Source: Phytophthora colocasiae (Eukaryota > Oomycota > Peronosporomycetes > Peronosporales > Peronosporaceae). From it: a stretch of 64,000 bases of DNA. The position numbers and the translations under genes are program-made. Position 1 is the first letter of the stretch; every line of letters begins with the position of its first letter. The stretch spans positions 1-64,000 of the forward strand of contig JAGKQI010000057.1 in NCBI GenBank assembly GCA_018806915.1, in the 5' to 3' direction. A model generated the notes under the pieces. That model was not told where the DNA came from, made no database searches, and saw nothing but the letters and a program-made list of their open reading frames with translations. Shown one piece after another: positions 34,567 to 45,200 of the stretch.

Positions 34567-34852
34567 CCAATAACAATTCTCAACCGGTATTTTTGCAGTT
34601 TAATTCGCTTATATTTTGTTTGATTATATAAGTATATTTAAATTAAGTTTAACCTAATTGCACGCTTCCTCATACACACCTAAGCAGGTCCATTACAGGT
34701 GCTGTGTAGTGGTGCTGTGTAGTGGTGGGTGTGTCGTGGACGCATGATGATACAGTAGACGTGACTAGAATGGTTAGCGACGCGACGCTAGATGTCAAAG
34801 TACTATACATATTACTATTGATTTGCACGTAGTACTATCTTTTGTTATTTAA
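34565..34852. other. Array-edge region with a diverged spacer remnant
   Basis: AT-rich unique sequence from 34565 to about 34699 is followed at about 34700-34795 by a recognisable but diverged piece of array spacer (gtgtagtggtg, gtgtcgtggacgcatga, gtgactagaatg, cgacgctaga). It carries the A allele of the ggtgAcacgg site. After that, AT-rich sequence runs up to the TTAA target site of the transposon. No coding potential seen. Confidence 0.7.
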
Positions 34853-34866
34853 CCCCCTGGTTCCCG
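34853..34866 (+). repeat. Left terminal inverted repeat of the piggyBac element
   Basis: CCCCCTGGTTCCCG follows the TTAA at 34849-34852 and is the exact reverse complement of 36909-36922. Confidence 0.85.
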
Positions 34867-34901
34867 GAATTTTGGCCCCAAACACGTTAGTTACGGTACT
34901 C

Positions 34902-34924
34902 CTACGTCATAACTTATGACGTAG
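34902..34924. repeat. Left subterminal palindrome
   Basis: Two 11-bp arms (ctacgtcataa / ttatgacgtag) around one central base. Likely part of the transposase-binding region; a related motif sits at 35002-35022. Confidence 0.6.
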
Positions 34925-35302
34925 TAGACCACTTGATTATTGTATGTCGTGCATAGACACCTGCGGGAAGCGCTATAAAGTCTCAACAGGTTTTCCTATC
35001 GATGTCGTAAGTTATACGCCATGCCATTGCTTGGCAGCTCCTCGATGTCGTAACTGACTTCGTCTTCAAAAAGAAAAGACACCTGACAACGAAAAAGACG
35101 AAACAACACGTGCAACAAATCCGCAAAAAGTGCAATTCAGTTCAATAAAAGCCACACATCGCTGCTGGCACTCATCTACGGCGTGCAACTTACTACTGAT
35201 CACTACCCTTGTCGTTTCCCGCGTCTCCATTGTGCAGCTGCAACTCTTGCCGAGTATTCTTCCGCAACCCGCTTCTTGTCCGGGACGCCGCAGCACAACC
35301 TT

Positions 35303-36665
35303 TTAGCCAAGCGTCGCAGGAATTGCCTGGCCGCACTCAAACTCTTCGTGCCAGATAGCAAAGCAGGTCTTCGCTTCGCCCCGGTAGGTGTGCCGAATCT
35401 TGTTGCATAACCAGCATTTCGCGTTGTCCACGGAGCAACGTTCACAGTAAAACGTTGTAGCAAATGACTTTTTCTTCTTGTTCGTTCGAAGTAGGGCGCA
35501 TACCTTACAAGATCTGGCGACGCTTCTGCACCCCACTAACCGTCACCCAGTCTTCTGACTGTTCAACTTGGTGTGCAAGTCGCACTGGTGCACGTTTGCG
35601 CTTCTGGCAATGAGATGGTGGCGTCACCATGCCACCGGCAAAGTCTTCAGCCTTCAACTGAAAAGTTTGATTCTGCAGGACGCAGTACCAGTCTCCACGA
35701 GACATCGCTTGAGTCCCAGAAATATATGAAAAGATATTGAAACAACAGACCATAAGTAATTACATAAATTAAAAAAATGTAGATACAGTACCTGTGGCAA
35801 TACGCAGTTCTAGCATCACAAACCATAAACATTTTTGAGCCGTAGCGACGCGGCTTATCCGGCATGAACCTTCTCGTTGTATTTCTCTTCGAAGTGTAGC
35901 TGGAAGAGTCCAGCCTGCCAAGAAGCGCTCCTGGAGTTTGTTCACAATCGGCCGAAGTTTCCATAGCTTGTCACGTGAGCGCTCGCCCTTCATTATCCAC
36001 AAAATGAAGGTCACGGAGAACGTCCTGGCACCGGTTTCGTAAGAGCTCAAATTTTCGTCCTCCGGAACGAAATTAACGTCCATTTTGACGCTGGTGCGTG
36101 GTCGGAGAATAGGTTTGGGAGTACTAGCACGGTCGTTGCCAGCCTCAGTCTCACTCTCAGCACCAGAAGCTTCCGACAGCAGTTGGAGGTTCGCAGCCTC
36201 TTCACGCTGCGACCCAGCAGTCTCAAGATCCTCAGTGGATAAACCGAATGTACGTGGCACTGCAGCCTGCGAGAGAGCAACGTCTGGGTCACTCTCAGAC
36301 CCAAATAGATCGTCCAGAGTGCCTTCAGATAGCTGTGCGGTAGTATCAATCTGCGAGGCTCGGACACCGCTGGCCTCGGCTTCTTCTGTCGTGGTGCTGG
36401 CCTTGTACTCAACTTTCTGCTCTTCAAGTTCGTCATCTATCAACAATCCAGACTCTAGCGCATGAATGACGCCTGCATCTTCACCGATAAACACCTCAGA
36501 GCCGTCTGGATTCACGTACCTCCACTCAGTTTCAATACCAACCGGGCGCTTCGCTGTCAAGCCAACACCCCGTAGTTGCTTCCACAGGTGTCGAAAATCG
36601 ATGTCCTTTGCTGCTGCAGCCTCTGCGGCCGTCTTTCCCTGCTGCGTCGTCCGAATGCGAGCCAT
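35303..36665 (-). pseudogene. piggyBac transposase relic, frameshifted and missing core
   Basis: The N-terminal part opens with an ATG at 36665 and runs as one 298-codon frame to 35769. It has an acidic, Ser/Glu-rich region, then a segment (KLWKLRPIVNKLQERF) typical of the start of the DDE_Tnp_1_7 domain. The next piece, in another frame near 35790-35880, holds MPDKPRRYGSKMFM and CDARTAYCHR, a strongly conserved piggyBac signature. Most of the catalytic domain that should follow is absent. Another frame near 35505-35720 gives a basic tail (SHCQKRKRAPVRLAHQ). The last frame (35303-35536) gives the C-terminal Cys-rich domain with CKVC, CERC, WLC, CF and WH. At least three frame breaks and a large internal deletion make it non-functional. 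Family assignment rests on these motifs plus the TTAA ends. Confidence 0.8.
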
Positions 36666-36857
36666 CAGACAAATTCCAGAATGACAGGCATGGCTGGATG
36701 TTCATGTCTGGTCTGCATGTCACACTTCCGTATCTTATTCCCGCAACCTAACCCTGTTGGGTTTCTGTTCAATGTCCATTTAGTCTCTCGCAACTTATAT
36801 CCGTTCATTTATCTTGAATAAAGTATTGTCAAGCACATTTTCTATTGTCACACCCAC

Positions 36858-36878
36858 TATGTCGTAACTTACGACATA
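36858..36878. repeat. Right subterminal palindrome
   Basis: Two 10-bp arms (tatgtcgtaa / ttacgacata) around one central base, with a further related copy at 36890-36908. Matches the left-end motif family. Confidence 0.6.
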
Positions 36879-36908
36879 ACGGATTAGCTATGGCGTAAGT
36901 TATGACGT

Positions 36909-36922
36909 CGGGAACCAGGGGG
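36909..36922 (-). repeat. Right terminal inverted repeat of the piggyBac element
   Basis: Exact inverted partner of 34853-34866; immediately followed by TTAA at 36923-36926. Confidence 0.85.
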
Positions 36923-36943
36923 TTAACCTCTGATTTATGAGTG

Positions 36944-39900
36944 ATGGTGGTTGAACTGAGTGATGGTCTTTATTGCTGCTCCAATATGCATCAGTTAACA
37001 ATCTTCAACCTGATGGAGCTACATGAATTCACTGCGGACTTGGTGGCGCTCTTCCACTCCAGCCACAATGTATCGCAAGGCTCCAACGATGTTTCCTCTT
37101 TAGCACAACGGTGGGCGTATGGCATCCACCGCGCATTTTACAGTGCCAAGTCCATGAGAGGCAGCAACAAGTTTCTCGCACTGGAATCGGCCCTGACTGA
37201 CGTCTTCAATCACCTCAGCAGGGAGGAAACCGCGTGTTTCTTTTGGGATTTTGTGGTGCAAGTTCTATTAGCATTGGCTCAAGAACCATCAGTAAAAGGA
37301 ACTGTTGATAGAGATGAGACAAACGCTAAAAAGTGTCAACCCAATGCTCCATTAGCGTTTCTAGTGATCAACGCATTGCGGAATATCACGAGTGGAGACG
37401 CAAACGGCAACCAGAAATTGTTATGCAGATTACAGGGGAGAAACAACGACGAACTACGGGACTTTTGCCTCAGAGGACTGGGTTACAGCTCCAATATTGT
37501 ATGGGAAAATGGCTAATTCTTTTTTTTAAACAGCAAGGTTAACTTGTTGTTTTTTTTTCATGCCAAACTTCAGGATCCGAAACTACTAGTGGAATTGTTG
37601 GGGCTTTTCCACATGAATGATGTCGACCAGGGTCTTGTACGAAACGCGATGGACCCATTGCTGGCGTCGAAGAGCCACGCAGCGTTGATTAAGCTTTGTG
37701 AGGTATTCTCTGACGTCGACTGGCCATTCGACGCAATCTTGACGCGAATGGTGCAGACGAAGGATTGGACGTCCGCAGAGCTCCTAGTGCGAACGTTCGA
37801 GGTTGACAATGAGTCAGGTACTGTACTATTCTCTTTTTGTGCTGCATATGCAAAGCTCATTAAAGTTGATATGGTTGTAGATTTAGCTAAAGCACTCATC
37901 GATGAAACTATTAGCCTTCGAGACTTCAAGCGGGTGGGTGCTATAGGAGCTATTCACTGTAACAATATCGGGGTTTCTCACGTTTTATTGGCTTAGGCAC
38001 ATCGGTTTGTGTCGACGTTCAACCTCCAAAAAGAATACCCTGACATTGGTACAACATACCTACAAGTAATGTTGAGATGCGACTACTTTCCTTGATCACT
38101 GACTCGGCTAGTGGTACATGCAGATGTGCTCTACAGTCGTGACGGTCTCATGAGGCTAATCAAAACGCAACGCTGGCAGCTCGCACTGACTTTTGTCGGC
38201 CATGATTCTACACTTCAAAAGGTGCTACTGGAGCACATGGTCGCTGCTGGAGAGATGATGCAAGCGACTGAATTAGCCAAGAAGATGGCAGCAGCAGGTT
38301 TCGACCCGGATATGTCACTCATGATTCAAAACCACACCGATTCCAGGGAAACGAGCGAAATTTTGGACAATCAGCAGAGCGAAGACGGGAATTTCCTCTC
38401 ATTGTCCAAGGATCACCAAAACATTGTTTTTTGCGATTCCAAGGACAAAATTCAAGAGGCAATAGACCACTTTTTTGGATCCGAGAACAACGTTACGCAA
38501 GTGGTGGGCTTAGATGTGGAATGGAAACCAGTCACTTCGCGCTCTAAAGCGGTAGCAGCTGTCGCAAGCATTCTGCAGATAGCCTCGTTGGAGCGAGTTT
38601 TCATCATTGATTTACTGTCGCTTCATGTATGTTAGCAGAAATAACTGTGTTTTTTTTCTGGTACTAACTCACTTGTCCATGGTTTTACTGTAGAACGACA
38701 ATTTCCTCTTTGACAACTTCCTGCATCGACTGTTCAAATCTCCCTATTGGCTAAAGCTTGGCTTCAGTTTCGATTCCGACTTGAAAGGTACAGCAACGAA
38801 TGAGTTTTCAGGGCCGTACTAAGACACGTGCTGTTTCAGTCCTGTATCAAACGTTCCCTGAGCGCCAGGCATTTACTGCTGTGTCACCGTTTCTGGATGT
38901 AAGTTTTCCCTCCGTCTAAATGTTTAAAACGCCACTAAGTAATCTGTTGATTTCGACTCTACAGCTAAACTCATGTTCTGGGCAAACCCTTGGACAAGGT
39001 TCGTCTTTGTAAGTACTTAATACCTACCTCTCTTGATGCTGATTTGGTTGTCCACAGAGAATGCAACTGAGTGATTGGAACCAGCGTCCACTGTCGACCG
39101 ATCAACTCAAATACGCAGCACTTGATGCGCTTTGTCTCGTTCAGGTCGTCGATATCAAATTGTAAGATAAGTTGTGTTCATTTCTTCTTAGTAAGTTGCT
39201 AACACTCACTCCACTCCAGACGAAGACAAGAGAAAAATGGCCTTGGATTGCCTTGCTGGGGTGATGTTGCAAAACGTATCGGTAAGCTTAGTCACCCACT
39301 TTCGCTTTCTAAAGCTGAAGAACTGGAAGTTATCTCTCGACGCGCCGAGTATCAAAAGAAGTGGCTCTTAGAGCGTGGTACAGGAGACGAAAGCCAATGC
39401 GCGACTCTGGTGACGCCACGAGACATCCAACGAGTCTGGGACGACCGAAAAGGCTCTGTAGAGAAATCTCCTTTTGACACAACGCTCAAATTTTTGCGCA
39501 TGGACCAGATCATCACCAAACGAGTCGATACAGACACTCGCGACTTCGTTATAGTGAATAGCATCTGCGTTTTCGTAGACGGTCAGTAGGAAGTGAATGG
39601 CAACACCCATGATGATGACCTCTAACAACTTTTGTGCTTTGAACCCAGAGACACCGGCCGTAGTATGCGTGGATGCAAGCTGCAAGCTCGACGTGGCTCG
39701 GCTGGCGAGGTTCTGTGGCGTTGGACGGCGCAAAATTCGATTGGCAACAACATCGGAATGCCATCGCGTGTTTGGTTTCGCACCAGGGACAGTCGCACCC
39801 TTCGGCCACAAGCCCTGGCTCTCGAGCTCTAGCGAAAGAATCAGGGTATACGCGGACTCGAGACTGCAGCGTGTGAAGTACCTGGCCGCAGGATCCGGAT

Positions 39901-40457
39901 CACCCGACGAGGTCTTGTGGGTGCACTCGAGGGCGTTTTTCGCTCTGATCAGCATCACTCTGGTCAACGATATTTGTATCCCACGCAGCTCCCATCAAGA
40001 CAGCTCTAATGCCAACTTGAACGACGTGTCCAAAGCCAAAGAGACGAAAGTCCTAGAGCACAAGTTCCTCACCGACTCGATGGTGACTCAGGTCGGTCGT
40101 TGGCTGCGTACTATTGGCGTCGATGTGGTCGCGTGGAACCCGAATGAGCTCAAGGCTGCTCGAAGAAAGAATTCCAAGAGCGTCATGCTGGCTTATGCTG
40201 CAGAGGAGGATCGCATCGTCCTGACGCGAGACACAGGTCTCCCGAGTCGTCGAGACGCTGGCGCGTGCTTTGTTTTGTCGGATGACGAGTGCTACAAGCA
40301 GTTTCGAGAGGTCAAAGTGCAGTTTGGACTGGAGCAACTCGACACGCGCTCGTCTCGGTGCGCGCGCTGCAACTCGGACGCTTTCTCCCCCATCGACGCC
40401 GAACCAGCGCGTAAGAAAATGTCCGAGAGGCTCCGTCACCTTCCAGACATACGGTGA
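36944..40457 (+). CDS. MUT-7/EXD3-like 3'-5' exonuclease with YbaK-like and Mut7-C domains
   Basis: Predicted 983 aa from ten exons: 36944-37498, 37574-37933, 37997-38048, 38112-38626, 38694-38787, 38840-38898, 38965-39008, 39060-39161, 39220-39581, 39649-40457. All introns are GT-AG with matching phases. Residues ~1-420 are helical with no named domain, like the N-half of EXD3. Residues ~430-600 are a DEDDy exonuclease: Exo I GLDVEW (D457, E459), Exo II near D523, Exo III YAALD (Y578, D582). Residues ~670-810 resemble a YbaK/ProX aminoacyl-tRNA deacylase fold (VFGFAPGTVAPFGH). Residues ~850-960 match Mut7-C, a PIN-like RNase (HKFLTD, LTRD) ending in one CARCN knuckle; the usual second knuckle is missing. 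Family role: small-RNA or other RNA trimming. The start is uncertain: ATG 36944 lies 17 bp after the transposon's TTAA, and ATGs at 36986 and 37010 are alternatives. Confidence 0.8.
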
Positions 40458-40524
40458 ACTATTGGTACAAATATACTTACATGTATACACCCATGTATAC
40501 AACTTGTTTTGTCTTCTGTCACCA

Positions 40525-42178
40525 ATGCAGGCGGAGGTGTCGGCGCCGATGCGCGTGACGCATGGACTGGTGCGCTGGTCTCCATGCGGCGGGTACTTTG
40601 CTTCTGCAAGCGGCAACCGTTTGGCCATCCGCGACGTCAAGTCCCTGCAGATTGTGCAGCGCTACTCGGCGGCGGATGTGGTGCAGGCGCTGGCCTGGTC
40701 GGAGGATTCGCAGTTGGTGCTCACGGCCTCGTACAAGCGCGCGCTGGTGCAGTTGTGGTCGGTGCAGGACGCATCCTGGACCTGTAAGATATCGGAGGGC
40801 GTTGCAGGACTCGTCCACGCTAGATGGACTCCTGACGCGCGCCACGTCGTCACCGTCTCGGACTTTCAACTGCACGCGACCGTGTGGTCTTTGGAGGACC
40901 CGACGGCACGCTGCACTGTCCGCAGTCCGAAACTGGCGGCTGACGGCTTGAGCTTCTCTGCCAATGGGGAGTTTTTGGCGGTGGCGGAACGACATGACTG
41001 CAAGGACTTTATCGGTATCTACAGCTGCGAGAGTTGGGAGCTCACAGCCCATTTCTCCATTGATTCGTACGACTGCGTAGAGATCCAGTGGTCTCCCGAC
41101 GATGCGTACGTAGACTGAGTACGTACTGAGGTGGTTGAACAATAGTACTGATTTAATATTTGCAGGACGATCGCAGTGAAAGATACCCACTTGGAGTTCC
41201 GAGTGCTGCTGTATTCGCCTGATGGGACTCTACTGGCCAAGTACCAGGCTTACGAGAACGCTTTAGGGCTCAAGACAATGACTTGGTCAACCTCTGGGCA
41301 GTTCCTGGCATTGGGGAGTTACGATGAGCATCTTCGAGTGCTGAGTCACATCAACTGGAAGCCCGTCGCAGACTTTGACCACGAAAGCGTCGCAGTCACG
41401 AGTTCCCACGTCAATCAGGCAGCGGTGAGTGTAATTGGTTGCAAAATGCCTGAATGGTACTAACGAACGGCTATTATCTGCAGATTGAATACGAGGAAAC
41501 CTTGGCGAATGCAAATGTCATGGATCGACCTCAAGGCAAACGCATCACCGTGGCTCAACGGAGCTCCTCGCTACTGTCGAACTCATTGCAGGCAGCTTCG
41601 GCTGCGGCTGAGGCTTCTGGAGGCAAAAAAACTCGCGATGTTTGCTTTGTGACGCGGGAACCTCCATTCTCTGTCCGTACGACCGCCTCCGATCCTTTGT
41701 GAGTATTTATCTCTACGGTAACTTGTTCCCTATCTAACTACCTGTTTTACAGAACGGAAAATCCAAAAATTGGTATTAGTCGTGTGGTTTGGAGTACCGA
41801 CTCGGCGTTTATCGCTACCAAGAGCGATCAGATGCCGTTTAACGTGTGGATTTGGCGTACTGAGAGTCTGACGTTGCACTCAGTCGTCTCCCTACTCGAG
41901 TCTGTTCGGAGCTTGCGATGGGATCCAGTACACGCTCGTCTCGCCATCACGTCGGGGGAAAATCGCGTTCATCTCTGGACTCCAGAGGGCATTTCTTGGA
42001 TTGACGTTCCTACTGGTACGTCCCACCAACACTCATCAGCTCTTTGTTGTTCTCGAACTCACTTAGTGATCGCATATCCTGCTCAGTATCGTTCCAAGCG
42101 CTAGGTCTTCATTGGTCTCCCTCCGGTGATAGGTTAATTGCAGTCGACCGGCAGGAATTTTGCTCCATAACGCTGTAA
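40525..42178 (+). CDS. WRAP73: WRAP73/WDR8 WD-repeat protein
   Basis: Predicted 469 aa from exons 40525-41105, 41166-41424, 41484-41698, 41753-42015, 42087-42178; human WRAP73 is of similar length. Family signatures run throughout: RLAIRDVKSLQIVQRY, YKRALVQLWSVQDASWTCKI, EGVAGLVHARWTPDARHVV, AERHDCKDFIGIY, NPKIGIS, and a terminal LHWSPSGDRL. In other eukaryotes WDR8 works with SSX2IP/Msd1 at centrosomes or spindle poles to anchor microtubules and help ciliogenesis; a basal-body role in zoospores is inference. Only 67 bp separate it from the upstream exonuclease. The ATG chosen sits at atgcag, which could instead be a splice acceptor of an unseen short first exon. It ends 42 bp from the convergent channel gene. 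Confidence 0.9.
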
Positions 42179-42220
42179 CCCACTGCATGCTATACAAGAA
42201 CGGTAGTCTGGACAAACGAT

Positions 42221-45200
42221 TCACTTGATCACGAACAATAGGTCCTGCGGGGTCACAAGCTCGTCACCTGGCGGGTTCGTGAGCACATACCGAGGGGAAG
42301 TTTCAGTACTGGCAGTTCGATAGATCCCCAATGTCATGGTGTCCTGCAAAGCGATGAGTGAGTCACAGTTGAGTGAGCGATGGAAGGAGAAATTTAATGC
42401 AGTACCTCATTGTGAAGCATCCCTTCTACCAGCAGCGCGTACGGACGGAAATGGTACCTCTCCGGGGCGGGGATCTGTGTCAGTCGGTGTCGTGGCCTCT
42501 GCACTCTGTTGGGCATCTTCATGCTCATATTCCCACTGATCACAAGCTGCGTTACCATCTCAATCATGAGTTGCTGGTTGGAGCACGAACCCATGAGAGC
42601 GTCCATGAAATTAGAGAAGTAAATGTGGCCTGAGGCGTACAGGGGACTGAAGAAGGAACTGTCGAGGAACTTGACGTCTTTCAGGAGGTCTCGCTGTCGC
42701 GTATCAGTCGCGGTGGTGTTGAACAAGGAGCCACTGCGGTCGATGAGGAACTTGACGTTGCTGGGGCGGATCATCTCGGCCACGATGAAAGGCATAGGCC
42801 TCGCCTCGTTCGTGCCGTTGACTTGCTGTCGAGAGATCTCGTTCTGCAGCGCTTCACTGATGAACCGGTGGGTGGTGATGGCGTCGACATCTGCCATGTT
42901 CTCGTCCATCGTCCCCAGGTCGTTTTCTAGGTCACTTGTGTTCTCGATTCCACAGTACGACATGATGAGGATACTGCGCGCGTGGAACATCCGAGCTGAG
43001 TGGAAGACCTGCATGCTGAGGGGCGACCCACGCACGAAGTACAAGCGCTCGTGCAGCTGATGCGCCATGAAGTCTTTCTCGGTTAATGGCTGTTGCGTGA
43101 TGAAGATCACTCCGGAGACTTTCTCGTTCAGGTCGCACAGATTGTTGAGGAAATCCTCATAGTTGCTGGGTGTTCCACAGACAACGTAGTGGTCGTTCAG
43201 TGTCAACGGAGGCGGATCACGACGAAAACAAAGCGACAAATGACGGACACGCGACCTCAAGTTTCCACTCGCGGCTACCGATGGACGTGGAAGAGGAGCA
43301 GGTTCCCAGTTCGACGGGTGGTAGTCTTCATCTCGGTCAGTCAGTTGTTCCTGGATCTGACGAGCGGCCAAGACATCGCCAAAATGCGGGCCTACGCGTT
43401 GTGGGCCTACCGACGAGTGACGTAAAGGAACTTTATCATCGTCTGTTCCAGTTGCGTCCCGAGAACCGTGTAAATCTCCAACGCTGGGACTTGGGGTGGG
43501 TCCAGGGGTGTCGGCCGATATTCCGCTGTCACTTGTCCGCTTGTGCGAGGACTCACTGGGCTCTTGGGCACTACGTTCCCGTGTACTTCTGGCGCTTCTG
43601 GCGCTCCTGGCACTTCTAGCACTGAGAGGTAATCTACTTGAAAGCGGTTTGATCACGGGGTCTTTCGAGCGACTTCGCGGTGTCGTGGCCTTCATTACGA
43701 GTTCCGCTGGAGTGAGAGCGATCACGGGGATGACGGGCTTGGAGGATTTTTGTTTTGGGGCCTCCTGCAAGTCCGACGGGTTTCCTAGCGAATAATTCTC
43801 GTCGGGGGTGATGCGGGTCGATTCCAAGCGACTCGTAGAGAAGCGCCGTGCATCCAATCGAGTTTCCTCCGTAGGGGTTAATGTCGGGCTGTCTTCACTT
43901 TCGTAAACTGGCTCACTGCGCTCGTCGTCCTCTCTATCCACCGGCGCGATCTTGTCTAGCGTCCGGTTAGAGAACATGCTCATGCGGAAGCTATTGGCGG
44001 ACAGCATGCGATTGGTGTTCCTCCTGGCCACCGCCTTCTCTGGAACAGCGCTGGTTCTGCGATCTCGACCAAATCCCACCGACACGCGACGTCCGAAAGG
44101 GATTTTGTGCTCGATGGCAGCCGTTAGGATAGTTGCTACCGTTCGGATATTCCGGTTGGCACTGACACCCAGAGAGGCTGGAGCGATGTCAGGGTGGCGA
44201 GCGAACACAGCAGGCGTGAGCTTCTCGATTTTGGAGGCGATTTCACTCCCGCGTCCAATGAAGAAAATACTAAGGAAATTCGCGTCCGCGAGTTGCTCGT
44301 CCACTGGGTAAACGGTTGTCGTATTCTCAATCGTGCGTAGCCCAACGATCGGAACGCCAAATTCACGATAGATCAGCACAGCGAGTGAGCCATACGAAGG
44401 CATGTTCAAGAGGAAAGGAGGCAAAGCAGCTTCGCAGATTTTCTGCTCGCACCCGGATAGATAATCGGAAAGCCAATAGCCTCTGGACTGCTCCGTGTGC
44501 GTGAACTTGTGGATGAGGTTCCCCAAGAACGGATTAAGACCTCGAATCCACAGACACTTGCCGAAGAATGCCAGCTTGAGTTGCTCCAAGCAGATGACTG
44601 CAGTAGCGCCAGAGATGTGGAAATGTCGGGTGTTATCGAACTTTGATACTTGGACGTGCAACGGTGCTGGTCAAAAATGCAAAGGTTAGGCAGGTTCCTA
44701 TCCTGATTAAGTAAATCAAATTTGGGATACCATGGCGGTTGTTCTTGCGCACTGAGCACGTGATGAGGTTGGCCGCAGTATCGTTCTGGTCTAACGTGCC
44801 GCTGTGTTTCTTCACCATAACGAAGCAGAATTCTGCAGTTGGGGCAGCTGCTCGTTGGAGATCGGCCGCCACCATTGCTGAGCCTTGAAGATAAAGCACA
44901 CGCTGTTCGTAGTCAGGATGCAGTAAAACTCGCCTCAGGTTGTTGGAAGGTAACGTGGGGGCGAGAATCACCACTTTTCGACCCAATCGACGCTCGTCGT
45001 CCTTGTGCAACCAGTTGTAGAGGAAGAAGAGCAAAGCCCCGTTCTCGACCTCCCCACAGAGCAAAACGTGTTGTGTGCCCTTATCAGGTTCGTACTTTTT
45101 GTCGAATGCGGTCTGCACACAGCGTCAAACTGTAAGTTAAAAGAAAGATCAATCCCTTCAGAGCGCAGAAGACTTCACCTCTCGACTGAGAATATACGAA

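Larger units (their letters stand above)
34853..36922 (-). mobile_element. Decayed piggyBac-type DNA transposon
   Basis: The element is 2070 bp and is flanked on both sides by TTAA (34849-34852 and 36923-36926), the hallmark target duplication of piggyBac elements. Its ends are perfect 14-bp inverted repeats, CCCCCTGGTTCCCG (34853-34866 and 36909-36922). Inside each end lie palindromic motifs built on gtcgtaa/ttacgac. The transposase, read leftwards from 36665, is broken. The intact ends mean it could still be mobilised by an active relative; that is inference. Confidence 0.85.

Noticed and set aside
198..34631. Dozens of 60-190-codon open frames across the array (for example 20872-21441 and 22095-22664 on +, 20830-21234 on -)
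   Set aside because: They overlap the tRNA and run through GT and C/T tracts, giving low-complexity peptides. Their lengths and frames change with every 1-2 bp indel between units, so no frame is conserved as protein.
39597..40457. Separate gene for the YbaK/Mut7-C part starting at ATG 39597
   Set aside because: A GT-AG intron at 39582-39648 joins it in phase to the exonuclease exon, and Mut7-C with an exonuclease is the known EXD3 layout. Transcript data could still overturn this.
40053..40640. Minus-strand 195-codon frame
   Set aside because: Antisense to the Mut7-C coding exon and the WRAP73 start; the plus-strand proteins have clear domains.
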